Part shown: positions 17,214 to 25,151 of the stretch, piece after piece
Layout of the letters: each line of letters begins with the position of its first letter
Position numbering within the stretch: position 1 is the first letter of the stretch
NCBI RefSeq assembly: GCF_021726475.1
Contig: NZ_JAKJRU010000004.1
Location: 310,001 to 374,000 of the forward strand
Reading direction: 5' to 3'
From: Pseudomonas oligotrophica
Lineage (GTDB): Bacteria; Pseudomonadota; Gammaproteobacteria; Pseudomonadales; Pseudomonadaceae
DNA length: 64,000 bases
Position numbers and translations under genes: made by a program
The notes under the pieces: model-generated
The model's database searches: none
What the model was told of the DNA's origin: nothing
The model's input: only the letters and a program-made list of their open reading frames with translations

Positions 17214-19715
17214 TCAGAATGCTGCGGCGGCGTTGCTCGCGACCTGCCAGCAGCCGCGCGCGCCGCGCAGGTGCTGCAGCTGGGCAGCCAGTTCGGCGGC
17301 ATCCAGGGTGACCATCGCCTCGGCCACCTGCTGCGGATGGTCCAGGCCAACCCCGGCCAGGCAGGCCTGCCAGAGCTGTTCGGCGCGGCGGCGCAACTGG
17401 CCGGCCGGCAGCCGGTGCGCGGCAGCAGCCTCGGCGATCTGCACGGACTGCTCGGCCAGCAGGCCGGGCAGGCGCTCGGCGAAGTCGGCAAGGAAGGTCT
17501 CGATGTGCGCCACGATGGCGGCGGCCGAGGCCTCGGGCGACTGCACCACGAAGACCACCCCGGCATGCTCGCCGAACTGGCGGAACCCGCAGAATACCGC
17601 GTAGCCCAGCTGCAGTTCGCTGCGCAGGCGACGGAAGAACGGTGCCTCCATCAAGCGGGCGAGCAGGCGCCAGGCGGCTTCGGTGCGCGGCCGACGGCTG
17701 GGCAGCGGGCAGAACAGCACCACTGCCGTTTCGCTGCCTGCGCCGCCAAGTGTCCACCAGTGCGGCGCGGCCAGGGGCGCCACCGGCACATCCAGTGCAT
17801 TGGCGCCGGCCGGGCGGCCGGGTGCATCGGCCAGGGCCTCGCCCAGCAGCCCGCGATGTGCGTCCGCCAGGCCGATGGCCAGGGCATCCCACTGCGCGCC
17901 CCGCCAGGTGTCGCCCAGCGTACAGTCGCCCGCGGGATTCGCCTCGCCGCCCAGCAGCCGCGACAGCCGGCCAAGCAGCTGGCGGACCAGCAGTTGCTGG
18001 CCGTCGAGCTCGTACGCCCTGCCCGCCTGCGCCTGCCCCTCGGCCAGCACGGCGGGCGGCAACTGGCCCAGGTGCGGCAGCAGGTCCGCCGCAATCTGCG
18101 GCAGCACCGGCGCATAACCGACCAGCGCCAGGCTCCAGCTGCTGCCGAAGTCCTCGAACGCCAGGTCGACGCCCGCCTGGCACGCCGCCCAGCGCGCATC
18201 GCGCAGCCCGGCCTGCAGCGCGGCGCCCAGCGCGAATGCCGGCACCCGGGGGAAACGCCAGCGCAGGTAGAGGGCACCCTGCTGCAGCGGATCGTCCTGC
18301 TCGGGCTGCAGCCAGCGCACCGCCGGCAGCGACGCCGCCACCAGCGGATGCCGGGCCGCTGCCTCCTGCAGCCAGGGATTGCGCGCCGGCAGTTGCCAGT
18401 CCGGCTGCGGGCCCGGGGCGCGCGGCAGCGGCTCATCGGCCAGGCGCAAGCTGAAGCCGGCGCTGGCGAGCGCCTCGCCGGGCCGCGGGTCGGCGCTCAG
18501 CAGCGCCGGGGCGGTGGCCTGCATCTGCCGCAGCAGCGTCGCGAGGGCCTGCTGCACCTCGGCGGCGTCGCGTTGCGGCGACCAGGCATCCGGCTCGATC
18601 CAGTAGCGCAGGCGGCTCAGCGGGTCCATGCCGGTCAGGCCGCGCTGGCGCACGCGCCGGTACTCGTCCCACACCGGTGCCGCACCGGCCACGCCGGCGA
18701 AGAAGTCCAGCCAGCCGCTGACCAGACCGACCACCCGCGCGCGCTCGGCCTGCCCACGTTCGCTGAGCGGCAGGTCGACTACCAGCACGCCTTGGCGCGG
18801 GTGCCAGTAAGGCACGCGCAGCGCCAGCGCCTCGCACCAGCCGCCTTCGCGCAGGCGCGCCAGCAGGCCGTGCGCGGCCTCGCTGGCCAGCCAGCAGCCG
18901 AGCAGGTCCAGCGCCGCCCCGGCGCCAGCCAGCAGATCGTCGAGGGCATAGGCCATGAGCAGGCGCGGTCGCTCGCCGGCCAGCTCCAGGTGGCGGCTCC
19001 AGCCGGGCTGGAACTGCAGTCGCGGCGGCGCAGCGTGCACGCCCTGCCCCGTCGGGAAGCGGCACTGCGGCGCCTCGAGCAGCGCCTGCAGGTCGTCGCG
19101 CTGCAGCGGCGCGGCCACCAGCAGCTGCGCCGCACCGCCGTGATAGAAGCGTCGGTGATAGCCGGTCAGCGCGGCCTGGAAGTCCGCCGACTCCACCGTC
19201 AGGGTGTCGCGGTTGCCGGCATGGAAGCCGCCGAACGGATGCGGCTCGGCCAGCGCCGTGCCAAGCGCGGCGTCGCAGAGGGTTTCGCTGTCGCGGTTGC
19301 GGGCGAGGAATTCGGCCTGCAGCACTTCGCGTTCGCGCAGCTGCGCATCGACCGCCAGCAGCGGGCGGGCCAGCATGTCGAGCAGGCGCTTGAGACCTTC
19401 GGCGAACTCGGCTGGCTGCACCTGGAAGAAGAAGTCGGTGTGGCGCTCGCGGGTGGAGGCGTTGAGCTGCCCGCCGCAGCCCTGGACGAAGGCCATCAGC
19501 CCGTCATCCACCGCGTAGCCCTGGCTGCCGAGAAACAGCAGGTGTTCGAGAAAGTGCGCCAGCCCCGGGTACTCGGCCGGCGCGTCGTGGGCACCGCCGG
19601 CCACGCGCACCAGTGCCGCGGCCTGGCTGCCGGGCGGCAGGCTGAGCAGGCCGACGCGCAGACCATCGCGGGTGACGAAGAATTCCGGTGCGGCGGTCGG
19701 ATCGAACGGCTTCAT
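17214..19715 (-). CDS. pqqF: PqqF, M16 zinc protease of PQQ biosynthesis
   Basis: 833 residues, two M16 halves. The inverted zinc motif HFLEH is in GLAHFLEHLLFLGSQGY near residue 50; downstream acidic ligands are likely in REREVLQAEFLARNRD. The LRSELQLGYAVFCGFRQF region belongs to the C-terminal half. The length fits Pseudomonas PqqF, which trims the PqqA precursor peptide. The start at 19715 (MKPFDPTAAPEFF) fits the family; a longer frame to 19772 is less likely. pqqA-E are not next to it in this window. No PQQ-regulon element is seen directly upstream. Confidence 0.86.
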   Translation of the reverse strand: MKPFDPTAAPEFFVTRDGLRVGLLSLPPGSQAAALVRVAGGAHDAPAEYPGLAHFLEHLLFLGSQGYAVDDGLMAFVQGCGGQLNASTRERHTDFFFQVQPAEFAEGLKRLLDMLARPLLAVDAQLREREVLQAEFLARNRDSETLCDAALGTALAEPHPFGGFHAGNRDTLTVESADFQAALTGYHRRFYHGGAAQLLVAAPLQRDDLQALLEAPQCRFPTGQGVHAAPPRLQFQPGWSRHLELAGERPRLLMAYALDDLLAGAGAALDLLGCWLASEAAHGLLARLREGGWCEALALRVPYWHPRQGVLVVDLPLSERGQAERARVVGLVSGWLDFFAGVAGAAPVWDEYRRVRQRGLTGMDPLSRLRYWIEPDAWSPQRDAAEVQQALATLLRQMQATAPALLSADPRPGEALASAGFSLRLADEPLPRAPGPQPDWQLPARNPWLQEAAARHPLVAASLPAVRWLQPEQDDPLQQGALYLRWRFPRVPAFALGAALQAGLRDARWAACQAGVDLAFEDFGSSWSLALVGYAPVLPQIAADLLPHLGQLPPAVLAEGQAQAGRAYELDGQQLLVRQLLGRLSRLLGGEANPAGDCTLGDTWRGAQWDALAIGLADAHRGLLGEALADAPGRPAGANALDVPVAPLAAPHWWTLGGAGSETAVVLFCPLPSRRPRTEAAWRLLARLMEAPFFRRLRSELQLGYAVFCGFRQFGEHAGVVFVVQSPEASAAAIVAHIETFLADFAERLPGLLAEQSVQIAEAAAAHRLPAGQLRRRAEQLWQACLAGVGLDHPQQVAEAMVTLDAAELAAQLQHLRGARGCWQVASNAAAAF

Positions 19716-19800
19716 GGCAAGCGCCTGGATATGCGATGGCGCCAGCATCCCAAGCCTGCGCTTGCCAGGCAATGCTGCTTGCGCAGGAGACGGGTGCCGC

Positions 19801-20751
19801 TCAGGTATCCAGCTGGCCGGCGAGAAACTGCAGCAGGCGGCGCTGCATCAGCGGGCCGCTGTTGCCGAGGCAGGCGATCGCGGTGCGCCTGAGGGCGTCC
19901 TGGCCGAGTTCGGCGGCTTCGCCGGCCAGGGCCACCGGGCAGTTGACCGACAAGGCGACCTTGCCGAACTGGCGCACCTGCGCCTCGCCCGGCGGCAGGT
20001 TGGCGACCAGCACCAGCGCCTGCGGCCGGACCTTGTCGCAGACCAGTGCCAGCTCGTCCAGCGGTTGGCCGAACGGCAGCACGCTGACCGCGAGGTTGTC
20101 GTTGCCCAGCAGCACGCCGGTAACCAGCAGCTCCAGTTCGCGACACTGGCCGGGCACCGCCGCGACCAGCACCCGCGGGCGCCCGGGGATACGCCCCAGT
20201 TGCAGGCGCTGCAGGGTGCGTGCGCGCAGGAAGGCGTCGAGCAACAGCCATTCGCTGGTGCGGCCGTAACCGTCCTGGTTCAGCAGCAGCGCCTGCCACA
20301 CCGGCAGCAGGACGTCCTGGAACACGGTCGCCAGCGGATAGGTGGAAAAGATCTGGCCGTAGAGCTGGTCCAGGCGGGCTTCGTCGAAATCGGCCACCGC
20401 GGCGCGGACCTGGCCCTGCCACTCGGCCCAGTCGCCGCCGGACACCTCGGCCAGGCTCGGTGCCTGCGGTTCCTGGCGCTCGGCGTTGCGCGCGAGGATG
20501 CCGCCGACCTTGCTCACCGCCACGCCGCGCTCGGTCCAGGCGAGGATGTTGCGGACCGCCTCGATGTCGGCATGCGAATAAAGACGGTGACCGCTCTCGG
20601 TGCGGGTCGGCTGGATCAGCCCGTAGCGCCGCTCCCAGGCGCGCAGCGTGACCGGGTTGATGCCGGTCAGCCGGCATACTTCACGGATCGGAAAGAGTTC
20701 TTCCTGCCCCGCCTCGCTGGCGGGGATGGACGCGCCGGTGGTCTCGGTCAT
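19801..20751 (-). CDS. litR: LitR/CarH-type MerR regulator lacking cobalamin ligands (PplR-like)
   Basis: 316 residues. The MerR helix-turn-helix is LFPIREVCRLTGINPVTLRAWERRYGL (about 20-46). A four-helix region and a Rossmann-like domain of B12-binding shape follow. The cobalamin-contacting histidines are missing: the W-x-EH site reads SEWLL, and the PGE-x-H site reads VPGQCRELE. This is the class II LitR pattern, as in P. putida PplR proteins, which work with a LOV protein rather than B12. It lies downstream of the DUF6482 gene with a 64-base gap and is probably co-transcribed from the promoter with TGTACA repeats, giving autoregulation. Confidence 0.84.
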   Translation of the reverse strand: MTETTGASIPASEAGQEELFPIREVCRLTGINPVTLRAWERRYGLIQPTRTESGHRLYSHADIEAVRNILAWTERGVAVSKVGGILARNAERQEPQAPSLAEVSGGDWAEWQGQVRAAVADFDEARLDQLYGQIFSTYPLATVFQDVLLPVWQALLLNQDGYGRTSEWLLLDAFLRARTLQRLQLGRIPGRPRVLVAAVPGQCRELELLVTGVLLGNDNLAVSVLPFGQPLDELALVCDKVRPQALVLVANLPPGEAQVRQFGKVALSVNCPVALAGEAAELGQDALRRTAIACLGNSGPLMQRRLLQFLAGQLDT

Positions 20752-20815
20752 AAGCGGCTCGCGCGCTGAAAAATGCCGGCATTGTAGCGCAGCAATCGAC
20801 GGCCGGCCGGCCGGG

Positions 20816-21133
20816 TCAGTCGCCCAGCGGCATGCGCAACCCGGGGATCGCGCCCATCACCTGCGGCCGGCCGATCATCTCGTCATGGCTGACCGGCTGG
20901 CGCCAGTAGACTTCGCGTACGCCGCAATGGCGCAGCGCCTGCTTCAGGCTCGCCTGGTCACGCCAGAGCGCCTGCCCCTGATCGTCGACGAAGGCCGAGC
21001 GCCGGCCGCTGTGCTCGATCACCCAGGCGCCGTAGCCGCAACAGCGCAGGCTCTGCACCTCGACTTCCAGCACCCGCGAATGACGCAACGCTCGGCGCAG
21101 GTCGCTGCGGTTCATCTTGTTGGCGCTTGCCAC
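20816..21133 (-). CDS. DUF6482 family small protein
   Basis: 105 residues, start GTG at 21133 with AGGAA six bases ahead; ATG 21115 is an internal alternative without a ribosome site. The sequence (RRALRHSRVLEVEVQSLRCCGYGAWVIEH... LKQALRHCGVREVYWRQPVSHDEMIG) matches small Pseudomonas proteins of DUF6482. Function unknown. The TGTACA repeats lie only ten bases upstream of the start codon, so the operator overlaps the promoter or 5' leader and the gene should be strongly light-regulated. Confidence 0.7.
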   Translation of the reverse strand: MASANKMNRSDLRRALRHSRVLEVEVQSLRCCGYGAWVIEHSGRRSAFVDDQGQALWRDQASLKQALRHCGVREVYWRQPVSHDEMIGRPQVMGAIPGLRMPLGD

Positions 21134-21142
21134 GGTAATTCC

Positions 21143-21167
21143 TGTACAGAAAGTAGGTACTTGTACA
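21143..21167. promoter_or_regulatory. LitR-type operator: TGTACA-N13-TGTACA, DUF6482-litR promoter
   Basis: Perfect TGTACA hexamers at 21143-21148 and 21162-21167, 13 bases apart, one more than the N12 of the consensus reported for P. putida PplR1. A lone TGTACA at 21219-21224 lies further on in the same divergent region. Confidence 0.7.
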
Positions 21168-21251
21168 TCGCGTCATCTCCTGCGATTGCGCGGCTGGCGG
21201 CGTTCGGCGGGGAAAAGCTGTACAGCAATCCTATCGCAAGGCAAATATTCT

Positions 21252-21275
21252 TGTACATGCTCAAGATTGCGTATA
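21252..21275 (+). promoter_or_regulatory. LitR-type operator: TGTACA-N12-CGTATA, folE promoter
   Basis: TGTACA at 21252-21257 and CGTATA at 21270-21275 with exactly 12 bases between; one mismatch to the TGTAYA half. The second half overlaps TATAAG (21272-21277), a fair -10, so bound regulator would cover the folE promoter 40-60 bases before the start codon. Confidence 0.65.
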
Positions 21276-21315
21276 AGTTTTTGCCGAGACAACCGCACAC
21301 CATCAGGGAAGCGTC

Positions 21316-21879
21316 ATGGACACACTCTCGAATCACTACCGCGACATCCTCCAGGGCCTCGGCGAAGACCCGCAGCGCGAGGGCCTGCGCGATACGCCGC
21401 AGCGCGCCGCCAAGGCCATGCGCTACCTGTGCAACGGCTACGCCACGAGCCTGGAGGAAGTCGTCAACGGCGCGCTGTTCGCCTCGGACAATGACGAGAT
21501 GGTCATCGTCAAGGACATCGAGCTGTACTCGCTGTGCGAGCACCACCTGCTGCCCTTCGTCGGCCGCGCGCACGTGGCCTACATCCCCACCGGCAAGGTG
21601 CTGGGCCTGTCGAAGGTGGCGCGCATCGTCGAGATGTACGCCCGGCGCCTGCAGATCCAGGAGAACCTGACCCGGCAGATCGCCGAGGCCGTGCAGGAGG
21701 TCACCGGGGCCGCCGGCGTGGCGGTGGTCATCGAGGCCCGCCACATGTGCATGATGATGCGCGGCGTGGAGAAGCAGAACTCGGTGATGAACACCTCGGT
21801 GATGCTTGGCGCCTTCCGCCAGTCGTGCAACACGCGCATGGAGTTCCTCCAGCTGATCGGCCGGGAGCAGCGCCGATGA
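21316..21879 (+). CDS. folE: GTP cyclohydrolase I, light-operon paralogue
   Basis: 187 residues. It contains the zinc and catalytic motifs of type I enzymes: [10 protein letters not shown] (Cys, His), the [23 protein letters not shown] helix and [11 protein letters not shown] with the second Cys. It converts GTP to dihydroneopterin triphosphate, the first pterin step. It leads a five-gene operon with ATGA overlaps (folX, chalcone-isomerase-like, MFS, DUF3833). A light-inducible folE is known in P. putida; the pterin may be used for a cofactor such as a photolyase antenna rather than folate (inference). Confidence 0.9.
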   Translation: MDTLSNHYRDILQGLGEDPQREGLRDTPQRAAKAMRYLCNGYATSLEEVVNGALFASDNDEMVIVKDIELYSLCEHHLLPFVGRAHVAYIPTGKVLGLSKVARIVEMYARRLQIQENLTRQIAEAVQEVTGAAGVAVVIEARHMCMMMRGVEKQNSVMNTSVMLGAFRQSCNTRMEFLQLIGREQRR

Positions 21880-22247
21880 GCCGCCTGGAACCCGGCCTGG
21901 CGCGGATCAGGGTCAAGGACCTGCGCCTGCGCACCTACATCGGCATCAACGACGACGAGATCCGCAACCGCCAGGACGTGGTGGTCAACGTCACCGTTCA
22001 CTACCCCGCCGGGGCGGCAGTGGCCGGCAACGACATCCAGCAGGCGCTGAACTACCGCACCATCACCAAGGCGCTGATCGGCCACGTCGAGGGCAACCGC
22101 TTCGCCCTGCTCGAACGCCTGACCCAGGAATTGCTCGACCTGGTCATGGCGCACCCGGATGTGTGTCACGCCGAGGTCGAGGTCGACAAGCCGCACGCCC
22201 TGCGCTTCGCCGACTCGGTGTCGGTGAGCCTCGCGGCGCATCGCTGA
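21876..22247 (+). CDS. folX: Dihydroneopterin triphosphate 2'-epimerase (FolX) / FolB-type
   Basis: 123 residues of the FolB/FolX fold: [63 protein letters not shown] and the terminal [18 protein letters not shown]. The IGINDDE and NYRT signatures favour FolX, which makes the monapterin precursor, over the aldolase FolB. The start overlaps the folE stop (ATGA). It uses the product of folE, so the two genes form a pterin branch. Confidence 0.85.
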   Translation: MSRLEPGLARIRVKDLRLRTYIGINDDEIRNRQDVVVNVTVHYPAGAAVAGNDIQQALNYRTITKALIGHVEGNRFALLERLTQELLDLVMAHPDVCHAEVEVDKPHALRFADSVSVSLAAHR

Positions 22248-22254
22248 GGCGCCG

Positions 22255-22776
22255 GTGAACGCCCGCGCGCTGTCTTGCGTACTCGCCCTGGGGCTCTGCC
22301 TGACGAGCGGCATGGCCGCGGCCAGCTGGCGGCAGGCACTGCCGGAGGCGCGCCTGCAGGGTGCCGGCGAGATGCGCTTTCTCGGCCTGCGCATCTACAG
22401 CGCGCAGCTGTGGAGCCAGGCGCCGCTGGCCGCGCCCGGGCAGCCCTTCGCGCTGGAGCTCATCTACCACCGAAGCATCAGCCGCCAGGCGCTGGTGCGC
22501 ACCAGCCTGGAGGAGATCACCCGGCTCGCCGGCGAGCTGGCCCCCGAACGCCGTGCACGCTGGGAGCGCGAGATGCGCCTGGCCTTCGTCGATGTCGAGC
22601 CGGGCCGGCGCATCGCCGGGCTCTATCTGCCCGGCACGGGCGCGCGTTTCTATGTCGACGAGCGCCTGCGGCACGAAATCCGCGACCCGGCCTTCGCCGA
22701 GGCCTTCTTCGCCATCTGGCTCGACCCGCGCACCCGCGCGCCGGACCTGCGCCGGCAGTTGCTGGGGCTGCCATGA
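22255..22776 (+). CDS. Secreted chalcone isomerase-like protein
   Basis: 173 residues, GTG start. A signal peptide (ALSCVLALGLCLTSGMAAA) is followed by a chalcone-isomerase-like domain of the bacterial periplasmic type: GAGEMRFLGLRIYSAQLW, then FALELIYHRSISRQALVRTSLEEI and a C-terminal FAEAFFAIWLDPRTRAPDLRRQLLG. Bacterial members of this fold are not known to isomerise chalcones; some bind fatty acids. It sits seven bases after folX and overlaps the MFS start. Similar genes accompany furan-fatty-acid and light-induced loci. Confidence 0.72.
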   Translation: MNARALSCVLALGLCLTSGMAAASWRQALPEARLQGAGEMRFLGLRIYSAQLWSQAPLAAPGQPFALELIYHRSISRQALVRTSLEEITRLAGELAPERRARWEREMRLAFVDVEPGRRIAGLYLPGTGARFYVDERLRHEIRDPAFAEAFFAIWLDPRTRAPDLRRQLLGLP

Positions 22777-24008
22777 GCCCGGCCGCCCTCGCCTGCTATG
22801 GCGCCCTTGGCCTGCCGCTGGCCATGGCCATGCTGCCGGTCTACGTGCTGGTGCCGAACTTCTATGCCGCCGAGCTGGGGCTCGGGCTGGGCCTGACCGG
22901 CCTGGTGCTGTTCGCCGCGCGGCTGGTCGATACGCTGCAGGATCCCTGGTTCGGCCGGCTGATCGACCGCAGCGGCGCACGCGGCTGGCAGCGCATCCTG
23001 GTGCTGGGCGCCGCCGGCCTGGCCCTGGCCATGGCTGGCCTGCTGGCACCGCCAGCGCTGGCCGGTGCCGGCCTGGCCGCCTGGCTGGCCTCGATGCTGG
23101 TGCTCACCTACAGCCTGCACAGCCTGGTCAACATCACCTACCTGGCCTGGGGTGCGCGCCTGAGCGACGAGCCGCGCGGCCGCACCCGCGTCGCCGCCTG
23201 GCGTGAAGGTGCCGGGCTGCTCGGCGTGGTGCTGGCCAGCCTGTTGCCCAGCCTGCTTTCCGCGCCGCTGGGCATGCCCGGCGCGCTGGCAGTCTTCGCG
23301 CTGGCCTTTGCCGTGCTGCTGCTCGCCACCATGGCGCTGCTGCTGCGCGGCGCGCCGGCGCCACGCCGCGTGCCAGCCGAGCCGGCCCATGGCTGGCGCC
23401 AGCCGCTGCGCAACCCGGCGTTTCGCCAGCTGGCCCTGGTGTTCCTCGGCAATGCGATCGCGGTGGCGATCCCGGCGACCCTGGCGCTGTTCTTCATCGC
23501 CGACTATCTCGCGCTGAAGCCGCTGGCCGGGCTGTTCCTGGCGCTGTATTTCGTCGCCGGTGCATTGGGGCTGCCGCTGTGGAGCCGCCTCGCCGACCGC
23601 CTGGGCAAGGTACGCGCCTGGCGCCTGGGCATGCTGGCGGCGTGTGCCGCGTTCGTCTGGGCCGCATTTCTCGAACCCGGCGCGGCGCTGGCCTACGCCG
23701 CGGTGTGCCTGCTCAGCGGCCTGGCACTGGGCGCCGACCTGGCCCTGCCACCGGCGCTGCTGGCCGATGTCATTGCGCCCGAGGAACGCGGTTCGACGGC
23801 CGCCTACTTCGGCATCTGGAGCCTGTTGGCCAAGCTCGCCCTGGCGCTGGCAGGTCTCGCCCTGCCGCTGCTGGCCGTGCTGGGCTACACCCCGGGCGCG
23901 CCCGCCGACTGGCGGCTGGCGCTGGTCTACGCCGCGCTGCCCTGCGCGCTGAAGTTGGGCGCGGCCTTCCACCTGTCCCTTCTGCTTCGTCGAGGAACGC
24001 TTGCATGA
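22773..24008 (+). CDS. MFS transporter of the GPH (sugar/cation symporter) type
   Basis: 411 residues, about twelve membrane helices. The GPH-like N-terminus (GLPLAMAMLPVYVLVPNFYAAELGL) is followed by the DPWFGRLIDRSGARGWQR loop and LPPALLADVIAPEERGSTAAYFGIW. The start overlaps the previous stop (ATGA), and its stop overlaps the lipoprotein start. The substrate cannot be predicted; in light-controlled loci of other proteobacteria such carriers neighbour lipid-modifying genes. Confidence 0.78.
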   Translation: MSPAALACYGALGLPLAMAMLPVYVLVPNFYAAELGLGLGLTGLVLFAARLVDTLQDPWFGRLIDRSGARGWQRILVLGAAGLALAMAGLLAPPALAGAGLAAWLASMLVLTYSLHSLVNITYLAWGARLSDEPRGRTRVAAWREGAGLLGVVLASLLPSLLSAPLGMPGALAVFALAFAVLLLATMALLLRGAPAPRRVPAEPAHGWRQPLRNPAFRQLALVFLGNAIAVAIPATLALFFIADYLALKPLAGLFLALYFVAGALGLPLWSRLADRLGKVRAWRLGMLAACAAFVWAAFLEPGAALAYAAVCLLSGLALGADLALPPALLADVIAPEERGSTAAYFGIWSLLAKLALALAGLALPLLAVLGYTPGAPADWRLALVYAALPCALKLGAAFHLSLLLRRGTLA

Positions 24009-24526
24009 AAAGACTTGTCTTGCTCGCCTGCCTGCTGCTGGCCAGCTGCAGCAACGTCGAGGTCGGCGACTACCGCGACCAGGAGCCCCGGCTCGACCTG
24101 CGCCAGTACTTCAACGGCCGGGTCGACGCCTGGGGCATGTTCCAGAAACGCTCGGGCGAAGTGGTCAAGCGCTTCCACGTGCGCATCGACGGTTCGCTGG
24201 ACGGCGACAAGCTGATCCTCGACGAGCATTTCAGCTACAGCGACGGCAGCACCCAGCGCCGCGTCTGGACGCTGCGCCCCGACGGCGACAACCGCTGGCG
24301 CGGCAGCGCGGCCGATGTGGTCGGCGAGGCCGAGGGCGAGGTGGCCGGCAATGCGCTGCGCTGGCGCTATGTGCTGGAGCTGCCGGTCGATGGCCGCGTC
24401 TACCGGGTGCACTTCGACGACTGGATGTACCTGCTCGACGAACGCACCATGGCCAACCGTTCGTTCATGACCAAGTTCGGCGTCGAGCTGGGCCAGGTCA
24501 CGCTGTTCTTCCGCAAGGCGCAGTGA
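24005..24526 (+). CDS. DUF3833 lipoprotein
   Basis: 173 residues. A lipobox, LLLASCS, ends the signal peptide, with cysteine near residue 15. The remainder matches DUF3833: LDLRQYFNGRVDAWGMFQKRSGEVVKRF, then FSYSDGSTQRRVW and FDDWMYLLDERTMANRSFMTKFG. It is last in the folE operon. Function unknown; lipid-binding is plausible from its neighbours. A GC hairpin (24533-24553) follows the stop. Confidence 0.75.
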   Translation: MKRLVLLACLLLASCSNVEVGDYRDQEPRLDLRQYFNGRVDAWGMFQKRSGEVVKRFHVRIDGSLDGDKLILDEHFSYSDGSTQRRVWTLRPDGDNRWRGSAADVVGEAEGEVAGNALRWRYVLELPVDGRVYRVHFDDWMYLLDERTMANRSFMTKFGVELGQVTLFFRKAQ

Positions 24527-24532
24527 GCGGCT

Positions 24533-24553
24533 GGCGGCGGGCCTTCCGCCGCC
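24533..24553. terminator. GC hairpin after the folE operon
   Basis: GGCGGCGG / CCGCCGCC with a five-base loop, seven bases after the lipoprotein stop. There is no T-run, so termination would be weak or factor-dependent. Confidence 0.35.
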
Positions 24554-24603
24554 GCTGCAATGGACTAGAATGCCGCCACACGCTCCTCGGGACCTGCACG
24601 AAA

Positions 24604-25050
24604 ATGATCAACGCCAAACTGCTGCAACTGGTTGTGGAAGCCTCCAACGACGGCATCGTGGTTGCCGAGCAGGAAGGCGAGGACAACATCCTCATCTACG
24701 CCAACCCGGCCTTCGAGCGGCTGACCGGCTATTCGGTCGACGACATCCTCTACCAGGATTGCCGCTTCCTGCAGGACGGCGACCGCGACCAGCCGGGGCT
24801 CGCGGCCATTCGCGAGGCGGTGCGCAACAACCGGCCGTGCCGCGAGGTGATCCGCAACTACCGCAAGGACGGCAGCGTGTTCTGGAACGAGCTGTCGATC
24901 ACCCCGGTGTTCAACGAGGCCGACCAGCTGACCTATTTCATCGGCATCCAGAAGAACGTCAGCGCTGAGATGGAAGCGCTGCAGCGTGTGCGCGAACTGG
25001 AGGCGGAAAACGCCCGCCTGCGAGCCGAACTGCAGGCGCTGCGCAACTGA
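24604..25050 (+). CDS. Short LOV blue-light photoreceptor (PpSB1/PpSB2-LOV type)
   Basis: 148 residues: one LOV (PAS) domain with short flanking helices and no effector. The flavin-binding motif reads YQDCRFLQ, with the photoactive Cys at residue 53, the same position as I recall in P. putida PpSB1-LOV. Other LOV features are NDGIVVAEQEG, YANPAFERLTGYS, NYRKDGSVFWNELSITPV and YFIGIQKNVS. A C-terminal coiled coil (LQRVRELEAENARLRAELQAL) should give the dimer. Blue light would form the Cys-FMN adduct and signal to LitR proteins. No TGTACA site lies upstream; a TAGAAT -10 at 24566-24571 fits constitutive expression. Confidence 0.9.
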   Translation: MINAKLLQLVVEASNDGIVVAEQEGEDNILIYANPAFERLTGYSVDDILYQDCRFLQDGDRDQPGLAAIREAVRNNRPCREVIRNYRKDGSVFWNELSITPVFNEADQLTYFIGIQKNVSAEMEALQRVRELEAENARLRAELQALRN

Positions 25051-25077
25051 TCTCGACGCTTCCTCCATGTCACTGCT

Positions 25078-25083
25078 TGTACA
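25078..25083 (+). promoter_or_regulatory. Single TGTACA half-site upstream of the GGDEF gene
   Basis: One TGTACA without a clear partner 12 bases on; it lies 69 bases before the start at 25152. Either a weak LitR site or chance. Confidence 0.3.
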
Positions 25084-25151
25084 TACCAGGGCGGGTATGC
25101 TGCAGTATCAATAGGCCATCAAGGCCGTCCCACCCTGCCGAGGCGTGAGCG

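Noticed and set aside
19716..19800. Search for pqqABCDE or a PQQ dehydrogenase beside pqqF
   Set aside because: None is present; the neighbour is the litR gene. The small pqqA peptide pattern (E-x3-Y) was not seen in the intergenic stretches examined.
17124..19892. Open frame of more than 900 codons on the plus strand opposite pqqF
   Set aside because: Gln/Arg/Ala-rich antisense artefact; PqqF on the minus strand has the HxxEH zinc site.
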